Source: Streptomyces bauhiniae
GTDB taxonomy: Bacteria; Actinomycetota; Actinomycetes; Streptomycetales; Streptomycetaceae
Direction of reading: 5' to 3'
Assembly: GCF_004784475.1 (NCBI RefSeq)
Contig: NZ_SRRT01000008.1
Span: forward strand, 124,001-188,000
DNA length: 64,000 nucleotides
Shown here: one piece after another, positions 29,445-37,447 of the stretch
How the letters are laid out: every line of letters begins with the position of its first letter
Position numbering within the stretch: position 1 is the first letter of the stretch
Notes under the pieces: generated by a model
Told to the model about the DNA's origin: nothing
The model's input: only the letters and a program-made list of their open reading frames with translations
The model's database searches: none
Made by a program: the position numbers and the translations under genes

Positions 29445-29993
29445 TCAGCTCTCCGGCCAGGCGTCCGCGAGCATCTTGCGGGTGTCGCCGAGCAACTGCG
29501 GCAACACCCTGGTGTGGCCCACCACCGGCATGAAGTTCGTGTCGCCTCCCCAGCGCGGCACGATGTGCTGGTGGAGGTGGGCCGCGATGCCCGCGCCCGC
29601 CACCGAGCCCTGGTTCATCCCGATGTTGAACCCGTGCGCCCCGGACGCCGCACGCAGCGCCGTCATCGCCTGCTTCGTCAGCTCCGCCAGCTCGGCCGTC
29701 TCCGGACCGGTCAGATCGGTGTAGTCCGCCACATGCCGGTACGGCACCGTCATCAGATGACCGCCGTTGTACGGGTACAGGTTGAGCACCGCGTACACAT
29801 GCTCACCCCGGCGCACGATCAGACCGTCCTCGTCGGATTTCGCCGGGATCGAGCAGAACGGGCAGCCGTCGTCCGCGCCCGGACCGCTCGGCTTGTTCTC
29901 GCCCTGGATGTAGGCCATCCGGTGGGGCGTCCACAGGCGCTGGAACGCGTCCTGCGTCCCCACTCCGATCTGCTGCTCCGGCTCACTCGTCAT
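29445..29993 (-). CDS. HIT family nucleotide hydrolase/phosphorylase
   Basis: 182 residues starting MTSEPEQQIGVGTQDAFQRL. The histidine triad HLHQHIV is at 139-145, and a CPFC pair at 44-47 likely binds zinc. NLYPYNGGHLMTVPYRHV is the usual nucleotide-binding strand. The M. tuberculosis homologue beside thrS and pgsA (Rv2613c) is reported as a diadenosine tetraphosphate phosphorylase, so Ap4A turnover is plausible here. It lies divergent from the channel gene across 79 bases. Confidence 0.92.
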   Translation of the reverse strand: MTSEPEQQIGVGTQDAFQRLWTPHRMAYIQGENKPSGPGADDGCPFCSIPAKSDEDGLIVRRGEHVYAVLNLYPYNGGHLMTVPYRHVADYTDLTGPETAELAELTKQAMTALRAASGAHGFNIGMNQGSVAGAGIAAHLHQHIVPRWGGDTNFMPVVGHTRVLPQLLGDTRKMLADAWPES

Positions 29994-30072
29994 GCAAGGC
30001 AGCATATGGCTTCGCCCGTTCGCGGCGTGTCGCCGGGGCGGCGGGAAGGCTCCCGGCGGCCAAGCTGAGCCG

Positions 30073-30732
30073 GTGGACCACGACAGAACCAAGACCCACT
30101 GGGAGCGCCGCATGGAGATGCCGCTCACCGTGGCGTCCCTGACGTTCCTCGGTTCCTACGCGGCGCTGGTGCTCGCGCCGCGCCCCGGCGCGGTGTGGCA
30201 CGACCTGTGGATCGCCCTGCTGCTGGCCTGCTGGCTGCTGTTCGCCGTGGACTACGCGATGCGCTGGAGGCTGAGCGGTAAGGGCCCGCGCTTCGTGCGC
30301 GCCCACTGGCTCGACGCGCTCGTCGTGGTGCTGCCCCTGCTGCGGCCGCTGCGGATCGTGCGGGTCTACGAGTCCATGGAGCACCGGCGCGGGCTGCCCC
30401 GGCTCCCGCTGTACGCGCGGGTGATCGCCTACTCGGGGCTCACCGCCCTGCTTCTCGGCTTCACCGGCGCGCTCGCGGTCTATCAGCAGGAACGGGACGC
30501 GCCCGCGTCGAACATGCGGACCTTCGGCGATGCCGTGTGGTGGGCCTGCTCCACCCTGTCCACCGTCGGCTACGGCGACATCGTCCCGGTCACCGCCGGC
30601 GGCCGGATCATCGCGGCGGCGATGATGGCGGGCGGCCTGGCCCTGCTGGGCGCGGTGACGGGCTCGTTCTCGTCGTGGCTGCTGCAGGTGTTCGCGCGGG
30701 AGGAGGACGACGAACCCCCGAGGCGACGGTGA
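30073..30732 (+). CDS. Potassium channel family protein
   Basis: 219 residues from GTG 30073. Ion-channel architecture: helices at about 18-35, 45-62, 79-90, a basic segment RPLRIVRVYE resembling a reduced S4, then a pore module with helices at about 117-138 and 178-206 flanking the selectivity filter TVGYGD at 164-169. The filter is canonical for potassium. It lies between the HIT gene and thrS, neighbours in mycobacteria, so it looks like an insertion into that block. Start choice is uncertain because no strong ribosome-binding site is visible. Confidence 0.85.
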   Translation: MDHDRTKTHWERRMEMPLTVASLTFLGSYAALVLAPRPGAVWHDLWIALLLACWLLFAVDYAMRWRLSGKGPRFVRAHWLDALVVVLPLLRPLRIVRVYESMEHRRGLPRLPLYARVIAYSGLTALLLGFTGALAVYQQERDAPASNMRTFGDAVWWACSTLSTVGYGDIVPVTAGGRIIAAAMMAGGLALLGAVTGSFSSWLLQVFAREEDDEPPRRR

Positions 30733-30763
30733 TGCCCCGGGGGTTCGTACGGATCTGCTCGGG

Positions 30764-32740
30764 TCAGACCTGGACCCGCTCCGCCACGACCTTCTCGATC
30801 TTGGCGATGGCGTCCTCGAACGGGATGCCGTTCTCCTGCGAGCCGTCGCGGTAGCGGAAGGAGACGGTGTCCGCGTTCATGTCCTCGTCACCGACGATGA
30901 TCATGAACGGCACCTTCTGCCGCTGGGCGTTCCGGATCTTCTTCTGCATCCGGTCCGAGGAGGAGTCCACCTCGACCCGCAGCCCCTTCCGCTTGGCCTC
31001 GGCCGCGAACTTCTCCAGGTACTCGACGTGCGCGTCCCCGATCGGGATGCCCACGGCCTGCACCGGAGCGAGCCACGCCGGGAAGGCACCCGCGTAGTGC
31101 TCCAGCAGTACGGCGAAGAACCGCTCGATGGAGCCGAACAGGGCGCGGTGGATCATCACCGGGCGCTGCTTGGAGCCGTCGGGGCCGGTGTACTCCAGGT
31201 CGAACCGCTCGGGCAGGTTGAAGTCGAGCTGGATGGTCGACATCTGCCAGGTACGGCCGATCGCGTCCTTGGCCTGGACGGAGATCTTCGGGCCGTAGAA
31301 CGCGGCGCCACCGGGATCGGGCACGAGCGGCAGCCCCTGCTTCTCGGCGACCTGACGCAGCGTCTCGGTCGCCTCCTCCCACGCCTCGTCGGAGCCGACG
31401 AACTTCTCCGGGTCCTTGGTGGACAGCTCCAGGTAGAAGTCGGTCAGACCATAGTCGCGCAGCAGACCGAGGACGAAGGTGAGCGTCCGGTCCAGCTCCT
31501 CGGACATCTGCTCACGGGTGCAGTAGATGTGCGCGTCGTCCTGGGTGAAGCCGCGGGCCCGGGTGAGGCCGTGCACGACGCCCGACTTCTCGTACCGGTA
31601 CACGGTCCCGAACTCGAAGAGGCGCAGCGGCAGTTCACGGTACGAGCGGCCGCGCGCGTCGAAGATCAGGTTGTGCATCGGGCAGTTCATGGGCTTGAGG
31701 TAGTAGTCCACGCCCTCGTCGAGCTGCATGGGCGGGTACATGCCGTCGGCGTACCAGTCCAGGTGGCCCGAGGTCTCGAAGAGCTTCCCCTTCGTCGCGT
31801 GCGGGGTGTAGACGAACTCGTAGCCCTCCTCCTCGTGGCGGCGCCGCGAGTAGTCCTCCATGACCCGGCGGATGATGCCGCCCTTGGGATGGAAGACGGC
31901 GAGGCCGGAGCCGATCTGCTCCGGGATGGAGAAGAGGTCCAGCTCGTTGCCGAGCTTGCGGTGGTCACGCTTCTCGGCCTCGGCGAGGAACTCCAGGTGC
32001 GCCTTCAGCTCGTCCTTGGACGGCCAGGCGGTGCCGTAGATGCGCTGGAGCATCGGGTTCTTCTCGCTGCCGCGCCAGTAGGCGGCCGCGTTGCGCATCA
32101 GCTTGAACGCCGGGATGTTCCGGGTGGAGGGCAGGTGGGGACCCCGGCAGAGGTCCTTCCAGCACAGCTCGCCGGTCTTGGCGTCCAGGTTGTCGTAGAT
32201 GGTCAGCTCGCCGGCGCCCACCTCGACGTCCGCGCCGTCGTCGGAGGAGGCCGAGCCCTTGAGGCCGATCAGCTCCAGCTTGTACGGCTCGTCGGCCAGC
32301 TCGGCGCGGGCGTCCTCGTCGGAGACCACGCGGCGGGAGAACTTCTGGCCCCGCTTCTGGATCTCCTGCATCTTCTTCTCGATGGCCTTGAGGTCATCGG
32401 GATGGAAGGGCTTCTCCACGTCGAAGTCGTAGTAGAAACCGTCCTTGACCGGCGGGCCGATGCCCAGCTTGGCCTCGGGGAACAGCTCCTGCACGGCCTG
32501 GGCCATGACGTGCGCGGTGGAGTGGCGCAGGATGTTGAGGCCGTCCTCGGAGGAGATCTCGACGCCCTCGACCTCGTCGCCGTCGGACAGCACGTGGGCG
32601 AGGTCCTTCAGCTCGCCCGCCACGCGCGCGGCGATGACCGAGCGCTCGCCCGCGAAGAGCTCGGCGGCGGTAGTGCCCGTCGTCACCACGCGCTCTTCCC
32701 GCTCGGAATCGCGTTGGATGATCACACGGACGTCTGACAC
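30764..32740 (-). CDS. thrS: Threonyl-tRNA synthetase
   Basis: 658 residues from GTG 32740 (MSDVRVIIQRDSEREERVVT), GGAGAG eight bases upstream. Domains in order: TGS (1-60), the editing/SAD domain with HSTAHVMAQAV, class II catalytic domain with MNCPMHNLIFDARGRSYREL, FEFGTVYRYEKSGVVHGLTR and RGFTQDDAHIY, motif 3 MIHRALFGSIERFFAVLLEH, then the anticodon domain ending KVVAERVQV. Length is normal. A candidate -10 (TACGAT on the minus strand, about 32800-32805) lies some 60 bases upstream; I see no T-box leader. Confidence 0.97.
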   Translation of the reverse strand: MSDVRVIIQRDSEREERVVTTGTTAAELFAGERSVIAARVAGELKDLAHVLSDGDEVEGVEISSEDGLNILRHSTAHVMAQAVQELFPEAKLGIGPPVKDGFYYDFDVEKPFHPDDLKAIEKKMQEIQKRGQKFSRRVVSDEDARAELADEPYKLELIGLKGSASSDDGADVEVGAGELTIYDNLDAKTGELCWKDLCRGPHLPSTRNIPAFKLMRNAAAYWRGSEKNPMLQRIYGTAWPSKDELKAHLEFLAEAEKRDHRKLGNELDLFSIPEQIGSGLAVFHPKGGIIRRVMEDYSRRRHEEEGYEFVYTPHATKGKLFETSGHLDWYADGMYPPMQLDEGVDYYLKPMNCPMHNLIFDARGRSYRELPLRLFEFGTVYRYEKSGVVHGLTRARGFTQDDAHIYCTREQMSEELDRTLTFVLGLLRDYGLTDFYLELSTKDPEKFVGSDEAWEEATETLRQVAEKQGLPLVPDPGGAAFYGPKISVQAKDAIGRTWQMSTIQLDFNLPERFDLEYTGPDGSKQRPVMIHRALFGSIERFFAVLLEHYAGAFPAWLAPVQAVGIPIGDAHVEYLEKFAAEAKRKGLRVEVDSSSDRMQKKIRNAQRQKVPFMIIVGDEDMNADTVSFRYRDGSQENGIPFEDAIAKIEKVVAERVQV

Positions 32741-32834
32741 CGGTCTCTCCTGACTGAAGGCTCGAGTGCGGCGCCGTACCAGGAGCGCGCGCACAAGGGA
32801 TCGTACCGACCCGCCCCCTCCGACCGCGAAACGG

Positions 32835-34070
32835 TTACTTTCCGTCGCCGTCCCCGTACGCCTCTCCGCATGCCTCCTCGAAGAAGTCGAGGTTCTCCTG
32901 GAGGGACTTCATCAGCCGGTCGCGTTCGGTCTCGTCGACCCGTACGGGGACGACCCCGGTGGCGCCGGTGAGCCTGCGGAAGCCGCCCCGGCGCTCCAGC
33001 CGGCCCCGCACGCGGACGGGGAGGCCGACGAGGTGGGCGTGGCCCGCTATCCGGTAGTCCTCCTCGCCGAGGGTGAGCCGCAGGTGCGGGACCTCGGCGC
33101 CCGCGAGGACGCGCAGCCGTACGGTGCCCGCGCCGCGCGGTCCGGAGCGGCGCAGTCTTACGACGACGCCGGTGACGCTGACGCTCACGGAAGGTTCGGC
33201 GCGCAGGTAGCGGGCGCCGGCGGCGCGCAGGGCGGGGAGGTCGCCGGGTGAGAACTCGACGGGGCCGGCCGAGGCGGCGCAGCCGTCGGGGACGCCGGCT
33301 GCGGGGGCCCAGGCGATGGCGACGCGGGCGCCCTCGGTGCCCCGGACGAGTGCGGTGAGGGCCTCGGTGAGTTCGCGGCTGACGCCTGCTTCCACGGCGC
33401 CGTCGAAGGCGTCCATGTTTCCGGTGGCGCGCTGGTAGTCGATGGCTTCGCGGGTGGCGTGCAGGGCGTGGTGCAGGCGGACGGTGAGGGGGCGGCCGGT
33501 GGGGGCAGGGGCGAAGGCGGTGAGGGTGCGGCCTTCGGCGGCGGGGCCGAGGAGGACCCCGTCGAGGAGCGCGGTGGCGGGGCCGCGGTGCCGGGCGCCG
33601 TGGTAACCGGTGCGGGCGCGGGTGGCGAGGGCGGCGGCGAGGAGGGTCTGGCGGGCGGCGGTGCGCAGGCGTTCGTCGAGGGTCCAGGGGGTGGCGCCGT
33701 CGACGGGTCCGGCGGGGGTGTCGCGGTGCCAGCGGATCTCGTCGCTGGGGACGGCGAGGGCGATGAGGATCTCGCGGGCGGAGGGAGCGGCGCTGCGGTG
33801 GAGGGCGTGCAGGGCCTCGCCGAGGAGGTCGTCGGCGTCGGGGAAGGCGCGGCTCTCGGGGACGAGGAGGCTGGTGGGGCCTTCGGCGGGGATGGGCGGG
33901 GTCCAGCGTCCGTAGCGTCCGGGGACTCCGCCGCGTCTTTGCCAGCCGTGGCGGCGGAGCAGGGCGGTGAGGTCGGCGGGGTCGACGCGGGCCGGGTCGG
34001 GGGGTCGGTGCCAGGCGGAGTCGTCGGGGTGGGGGCGGAGCATGCGCAGGGGTTCGTCGGGGCTTGTCAT
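32835..34070 (-). CDS. Uncharacterised protein with possible C-terminal OB fold
   Basis: 411 residues starting MTSPDEPLRMLRPHPDDSAW. No recognised family. Residues about 290-385 are rich in beta strands (SVSVSVTGVVVRLRRSGPRG, then VRLRVLAGAEVPHLRLTLGE and GLPVRVRGRLERRGGFRRL), a pattern that fits an OB-type barrel. Residues 215-240 carry an amphipathic helix with RATGNMDAFDGAVEAGVSRE. Its ATG overlaps the stop of the DUF4365 gene by four bases, so the two form a unit. Nucleic-acid binding is my inference from the fold guess and context. Confidence 0.75.
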   Translation of the reverse strand: MTSPDEPLRMLRPHPDDSAWHRPPDPARVDPADLTALLRRHGWQRRGGVPGRYGRWTPPIPAEGPTSLLVPESRAFPDADDLLGEALHALHRSAAPSAREILIALAVPSDEIRWHRDTPAGPVDGATPWTLDERLRTAARQTLLAAALATRARTGYHGARHRGPATALLDGVLLGPAAEGRTLTAFAPAPTGRPLTVRLHHALHATREAIDYQRATGNMDAFDGAVEAGVSRELTEALTALVRGTEGARVAIAWAPAAGVPDGCAASAGPVEFSPGDLPALRAAGARYLRAEPSVSVSVTGVVVRLRRSGPRGAGTVRLRVLAGAEVPHLRLTLGEEDYRIAGHAHLVGLPVRVRGRLERRGGFRRLTGATGVVPVRVDETERDRLMKSLQENLDFFEEACGEAYGDGDGK

Positions 34071-34633
34071 GGCCTGCCTCCGGTGCCGACGCGCGTCATG
34101 ATCTCGCAGAGGGCGCGGTCGTCGAAGATGCGCGCGGTGGGGACGCGGACGGTGGTGCGGGTGCGTCCGGTGACGGGGTGTCCGGCGAGGTTGACCCAGT
34201 AGCAGCAGTGCCTGAGGTCGAGCCGGTCGTGTCCGGCGCGCAGCCAGTCGTCCTGGGAGCGCGGGACGATCATGACGACGAGGATCTTGTGCACCGAGAC
34301 GGGGGTGCGGGCGAGTTTGCGCAGGTGGTCGTTGTCCAGCGTGAAGGAGAAGGTCGGGCCGGGGGGCCTGGGGGCGAGCTGGTAGGTGCATTTGAGCTGC
34401 ACCTTGATGGTGACCTCGTCGTCCACGGTGTGGCCGGGGGCGCTGTGGCTGACGTGCCAGTCGATGCCGTTGTCGGGGAACGGCTGGGACAGCGAGCAGC
34501 CGGCCGCGGCGGCGACCGCGTGCAGATAGCCGACCTGCAACGTCTCCATGCAGGCGGTGGTGGCGAGCGTGCCGCGAAGGTGACCCGTGCGGTCGGGCAG
34601 CAGCCCGCCCCGCTCGGGCTGCGCCATGGCCAT
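34067..34633 (-). CDS. DUF4365 domain protein (possible PD-(D/E)XK-type nuclease fold)
   Basis: 188 residues starting MAMAQPERGGLLPDRTGHLR; GGAAGG ten bases upstream favours the first of two ATG codons. The DUF4365 pattern is clear: NGIDWHVSH with D58, then IKVQLKCTYQL with Q79 and K81, which resembles the D...(E/Q)xK core of PD-(D/E)XK enzymes. The domain name is from memory and catalytic activity is unproven. It is translationally coupled to the 411-residue protein and divergent from a DEDDh exonuclease gene. Confidence 0.75.
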   Translation of the reverse strand: MAMAQPERGGLLPDRTGHLRGTLATTACMETLQVGYLHAVAAAAGCSLSQPFPDNGIDWHVSHSAPGHTVDDEVTIKVQLKCTYQLAPRPPGPTFSFTLDNDHLRKLARTPVSVHKILVVMIVPRSQDDWLRAGHDRLDLRHCCYWVNLAGHPVTGRTRTTVRVPTARIFDDRALCEIMTRVGTGGRP

Positions 34634-34802
34634 GGGACAACAGCCTTCCGAACCGGGGGTTTCCCCACTGCGGGCCGCTGAACTGCAAAGACCCGTACTC
34701 CTGTTGTCTCCTCCCGGCGTACGGCGCAAACGGGCCGGGTATCACCAAACGGGCAGAAGACGGAACGTCAGCCGCCATGTGCGGGCGAGGAGTTGGGTTG
34801 GG

Positions 34803-35528
34803 ATGACGTGCTGGTACGAAGGGGCGCTGGCCGCCTTCGACACGGAGACGACGGGCGTGGACGTCGAGGCCGACCGGATCGTGTCGGCCGCCGTCGTCGT
34901 CCAGGACGCGCCGGGGACGCGGCCGCGGGTGAGCCGCTGGCTGGTCAGTCCGGGGGTGCCGGTGCCCGAGGGGGCGACGGCGGTGCACGGGCTGACGGAG
35001 GAGCACCTCCAGCGCAACGGCCGCTGGCCCGCGCCGGTGGTGTACGAGATAGCCCAGCAGTTGGCGGAGCACACGGCGATGGGGCGGCCGCTGGTGGTGA
35101 TGAACGCCCCCTTCGATCTGACGCTGCTGGACCGGGAGTTGCGCCGGCACCGGGCGTCGTCACTGGACCGTTGGTTCGAGTCGGCGCCGCTCAGGGTGCT
35201 GGACCCGAGGGTCATGGACAAGCAGTTGGACCGCTACCGCAAGGGCCGCCGCACGCTGGCCGATCTGTGCGAGCAGTACGGGGTGGAGCTGCGGGGCGCG
35301 CACGACGCGGCGGCGGACGCGATGGCGGCGCTGGACGTGGTGCGGGCGATGGGGCGCCGGTTCGCGGCGCGGCTTGAGCGGCTGTCCCCGGCGGAGTTGC
35401 ACGCGTTGCAGGTGGGCTGGCACGCGGCGCAGGCGCGGGGTCTCCAGGCGTGGTTCGCGCGCAGCGGGTCGCCGGAGCTGGTGAGTACGGAGTGGCCGCT
35501 GCGGCAGGAGTTGTCGGCGGCGGCGTAG
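34803..35528 (+). CDS. DEDDh 3-prime to 5-prime exonuclease (DnaQ-like)
   Basis: 241 residues starting MTCWYEGALAAFDTETTGVD. All five active-site residues are visible: D13 and E15 in DTETTG, D105 in MNAPFDLTLL, H167 and D172 in GAHDAAADAMAAL. The C-terminal 50 residues extend beyond the exonuclease domain with ELHALQVGWHAAQARGLQAW. It resembles stand-alone DNA polymerase III epsilon-like exonucleases; whether it proofreads or degrades is unknown. It is divergent from the DUF4365 gene and its stop is followed by a hairpin. Confidence 0.9.
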   Translation: MTCWYEGALAAFDTETTGVDVEADRIVSAAVVVQDAPGTRPRVSRWLVSPGVPVPEGATAVHGLTEEHLQRNGRWPAPVVYEIAQQLAEHTAMGRPLVVMNAPFDLTLLDRELRRHRASSLDRWFESAPLRVLDPRVMDKQLDRYRKGRRTLADLCEQYGVELRGAHDAAADAMAALDVVRAMGRRFAARLERLSPAELHALQVGWHAAQARGLQAWFARSGSPELVSTEWPLRQELSAAA

Positions 35529-35564
35529 CCGGGGCGGCCGGTGTGCACGGCCCCGGACAGCGGA

Positions 35565-35595
35565 AGAGCCGGCCCGCGGTGTGCGGACCGGCTCC
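35565..35595. terminator. Bidirectional hairpin between exonuclease gene and tRNA-Val
   Basis: Twelve-base arms (35566-35577 and 35583-35594) with one mismatch and a 5-base loop, located past the stop of the exonuclease gene on the plus strand and 10 bases past the 3-prime end of tRNA-Val on the minus strand. Confidence 0.75.
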
Positions 35596-35604
35596 TCGTG
35601 CCGG

Positions 35605-35676
35605 TGGGCGATACTGGGTTCGAACCAGTGACCTCTTCGGTGTGAACGAAGCGCTCTCCCACTGAGCTAATCGCCC
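35605..35676 (-). tRNA. tRNA-Val(CAC)
   Basis: 72-base cloverleaf. Acceptor GGGCGAT pairs with ATCGCCC, discriminator A, D-arm GCTC-AGTGGGA-GAGC, anticodon stem CTTCG/CGAAG with loop TTCACAC giving anticodon CAC, and T-loop TTCGAAC. CCA is not encoded. It reads GUG codons, the favourite valine start and sense codon in this GC-rich genome. Confidence 0.95.
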
Positions 35677-35689
35677 GGCAACGCACTGA

Positions 35690-35719
35690 ACCATACAGGT
35701 CCGGGCGGGGTGAGTCCAA
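35690..35719 (-). promoter_or_regulatory. Promoter for the first tRNA-Val(CAC)
   Basis: On the minus strand TTGGAC (35714-35719), 18-base spacer, TATGGT (35690-35695), ending 13 bases before the tRNA 5-prime end. Fits a housekeeping sigma promoter. Confidence 0.55.
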
Positions 35720-35925
35720 ACCGCCGCCGGCAGCCCCAGGGACCCCGAGTGCCGTGCGCGCGGTGCCGGATGGACGTGACCGGGAATCAGAAGAGCGTGC
35801 ACAAAGGGGACTTGGCGGGGGAATGAATTCACATGTTGTCGCACTTGCCGGAAATTCGGACGCTTTCCGTCGGGATATGGTCCGCATATCGTCCGTATTT
35901 CCCGCCGCCCTTTTACGTGCACACG

Positions 35926-35962
35926 CCGAAGGCCCGCCTGCTGTTCGCAGACGGGCCTTCGG
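35926..35962 (-). terminator. Terminator of the second tRNA-Val(CAC)
   Basis: Eleven-base perfect arms (35926-35936 and 35952-35962); the loop can extend the stem further. It begins 8 bases beyond the tRNA 3-prime end on the minus strand. Confidence 0.85.
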
Positions 35963-35969
35963 TCCAGGG

Positions 35970-36041
35970 TGGGCGATACTGGGTTCGAACCAGTGACCTC
36001 TTCGGTGTGAACGAAGCGCTCTCCCACTGAGCTAATCGCCC
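35970..36041 (-). tRNA. tRNA-Val(CAC), second copy
   Basis: 72 bases, identical in all arms to the copy at 35605-35676: acceptor GGGCGAT, anticodon loop TTCACAC, T-loop TTCGAAC. A TAATGT hexamer on the minus strand at about 36053-36058 is a likely -10 element. The 293-base spacer between the copies has no gene and includes an unusually A/T-rich stretch at about 35820-35915. Confidence 0.95.
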
Positions 36042-36102
36042 TGGGCGCAGGAAGAACATTACCCCATGTCAGCGGGTGCCTGTGACCACCTGCGGCCCCG
36101 GC

Positions 36103-36555
36103 TCACTGGTCCTTGATCTCCCACGGCGCGACGACGCCGAACTTCCAGAGGTAGATCCCGGCCAGCACCCCGATGATCACCAGCCCGATCACGGTCAGGG
36201 TGATGTTGCGGCGCCGCACCTTGGGGTCCAGCGCCTTCTGCGCGGCCTCGGTGACCTTGCGCTTGGTCCAGCGCAGCACGAGCTGGGCCCAGACGAACTC
36301 GGTCGCCCAGATCGCCATGCCGCCGAAGATCACCACCCAGCCGGGGCCGGGCAGCGGGAGCATGATGATGCCGGCCACGACCACGGCGAGGCCGATCACG
36401 AAGACCCCGACCTGCCAGCTCAGATGCAGGGCCCTGCGCTGCTTGACGAACTCCGGCGCCCGCGAGCCCAGCCCGTCGTCGGCCGGCCCCTCGCCCGTCT
36501 CCGCCTTGTCCGGCACCACGGCGACCTCACCCGGCTCGTCACTCCCCGTATTCAT
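36103..36555 (-). CDS. PGPGW-motif transmembrane protein (TIGR02611 family)
   Basis: 150 residues starting MNTGSDEPGEVAVVPDKAET. An acidic cytoplasmic N-terminus (1-45) is followed by three hydrophobic segments (about 49-66, 71-87, 116-138). The signature LPLPGPGWVVIFGG after the first helix identifies the actinobacterial TIGR02611/PGPGW family. Function unknown. It is divergent from ssgB, as is common in Streptomyces. Confidence 0.85.
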   Translation of the reverse strand: MNTGSDEPGEVAVVPDKAETGEGPADDGLGSRAPEFVKQRRALHLSWQVGVFVIGLAVVVAGIIMLPLPGPGWVVIFGGMAIWATEFVWAQLVLRWTKRKVTEAAQKALDPKVRRRNITLTVIGLVIIGVLAGIYLWKFGVVAPWEIKDQ

Positions 36556-36646
36556 ACGGTCAAACCCTACCGGAGCGAATGAGTCACTGGAATGGTGGCA
36601 GATCTCGTATCACTTCTCGGCCGGAAGAGGTACCTAAAGCCACGCA

Positions 36647-36664
36647 AAACCCTCGAAGGGGTTT
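36647..36664. promoter_or_regulatory. Inverted repeat upstream of ssgB
   Basis: AAACCC, six bases, GGGTTT: perfect 6-base arms about 82 bases upstream of the ssgB start and inside the 190-base divergent intergenic region. Position suits an operator or promoter-overlapping site. In S. coelicolor ssgB is reported to depend on the stress sigma factor SigH; I could not fit a clear SigH promoter here. Confidence 0.35.
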
Positions 36665-36745
36665 ACAACGGCACCGTAGGTGGCATGTCGATTTCGCCGA
36701 CGTGCGAATCCCCGAGCGCACACTGAGCGAAAGGCCCTGGCGCTT

Positions 36746-37159
36746 ATGAACACCACGGTCAGCTGCGAGCTGCACCTGCGCCTCGTTGTGTCGAGCGAGT
36801 CCTCCCTGCCTGTCCCCGCAGGCCTGCGGTACGACACGGCCGACCCCTACGCCGTGCACGCCACCTTCCACACCGGAGCCGAGGAGACCGTCGAGTGGGT
36901 GTTCGCCCGCGACCTCCTCGCCGAGGGGCTGCACCGCCCCACCGGCACCGGCGACGTCCGCGTCTGGCCATCGCGCAGCCATGGTCAGGGCGTCGTCTGC
37001 ATCGCCCTCAGCTCTCCGGAGGGCGAAGCGCTGCTGGAGGCCCCCGCGAGGGCCCTGGAGTCCTTCCTGAAGCGAACCGACGCCGCCGTGCCGCCCGGCA
37101 CGGAACACCGGCACTTCGATCTCGACCAGGAGCTGTCGCACATCCTGGCGGAGAACTAG
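36746..37159 (+). CDS. ssgB: Sporulation-specific cell division protein SsgB
   Basis: 137 residues starting MNTTVSCELHLRLVVSSESS. SsgA-like proteins occur only in sporulating actinomycetes; SsgB positions FtsZ rings in aerial hyphae and recruits FtsZ with SsgA. The protein matches what I remember of S. coelicolor SsgB (SCO1541) almost residue for residue; the C-terminus here is DQELSHILAEN. Purines AGCGAAAGG lie 10 or more bases upstream of the ATG. A strong hairpin terminator follows. Confidence 0.97.
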   Translation: MNTTVSCELHLRLVVSSESSLPVPAGLRYDTADPYAVHATFHTGAEETVEWVFARDLLAEGLHRPTGTGDVRVWPSRSHGQGVVCIALSSPEGEALLEAPARALESFLKRTDAAVPPGTEHRHFDLDQELSHILAEN

Positions 37160-37180
37160 GCCACGACACCCCACCGAGCC

Positions 37181-37215
37181 GCCCGGCGCCGTCCACTCGG
37201 GGAGACGGCGCGGGC
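37181..37215 (+). terminator. Terminator of ssgB
   Basis: GC-rich hairpin with arms 37181-37193 and 37204-37215 (one bulged base), 22 bases after the ssgB stop. A second nested inverted repeat follows at about 37239-37281. Confidence 0.75.
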
Positions 37216-37447
37216 CGAGACAACCGCATAGGGCACCCAGCGGCGTCGTCACCGTGAGCGTTCACGGAGGCGGCGCCGCTGTGCGTGTGCGCGGTGCTCA
37301 GGGTCTCCGGGGAACCCCGGCGGCGGGGCGGGCGTTGCACGGGCAGGAGCCGTCGTCGGGCGGCGGACGGTGGGGCGGGCGCGGTTGTCGCTACCATCTG
37401 CCCCCATCGGCGGGCGCCCGCCCGACCCTCAGGCCAGGGAGCGAAAC

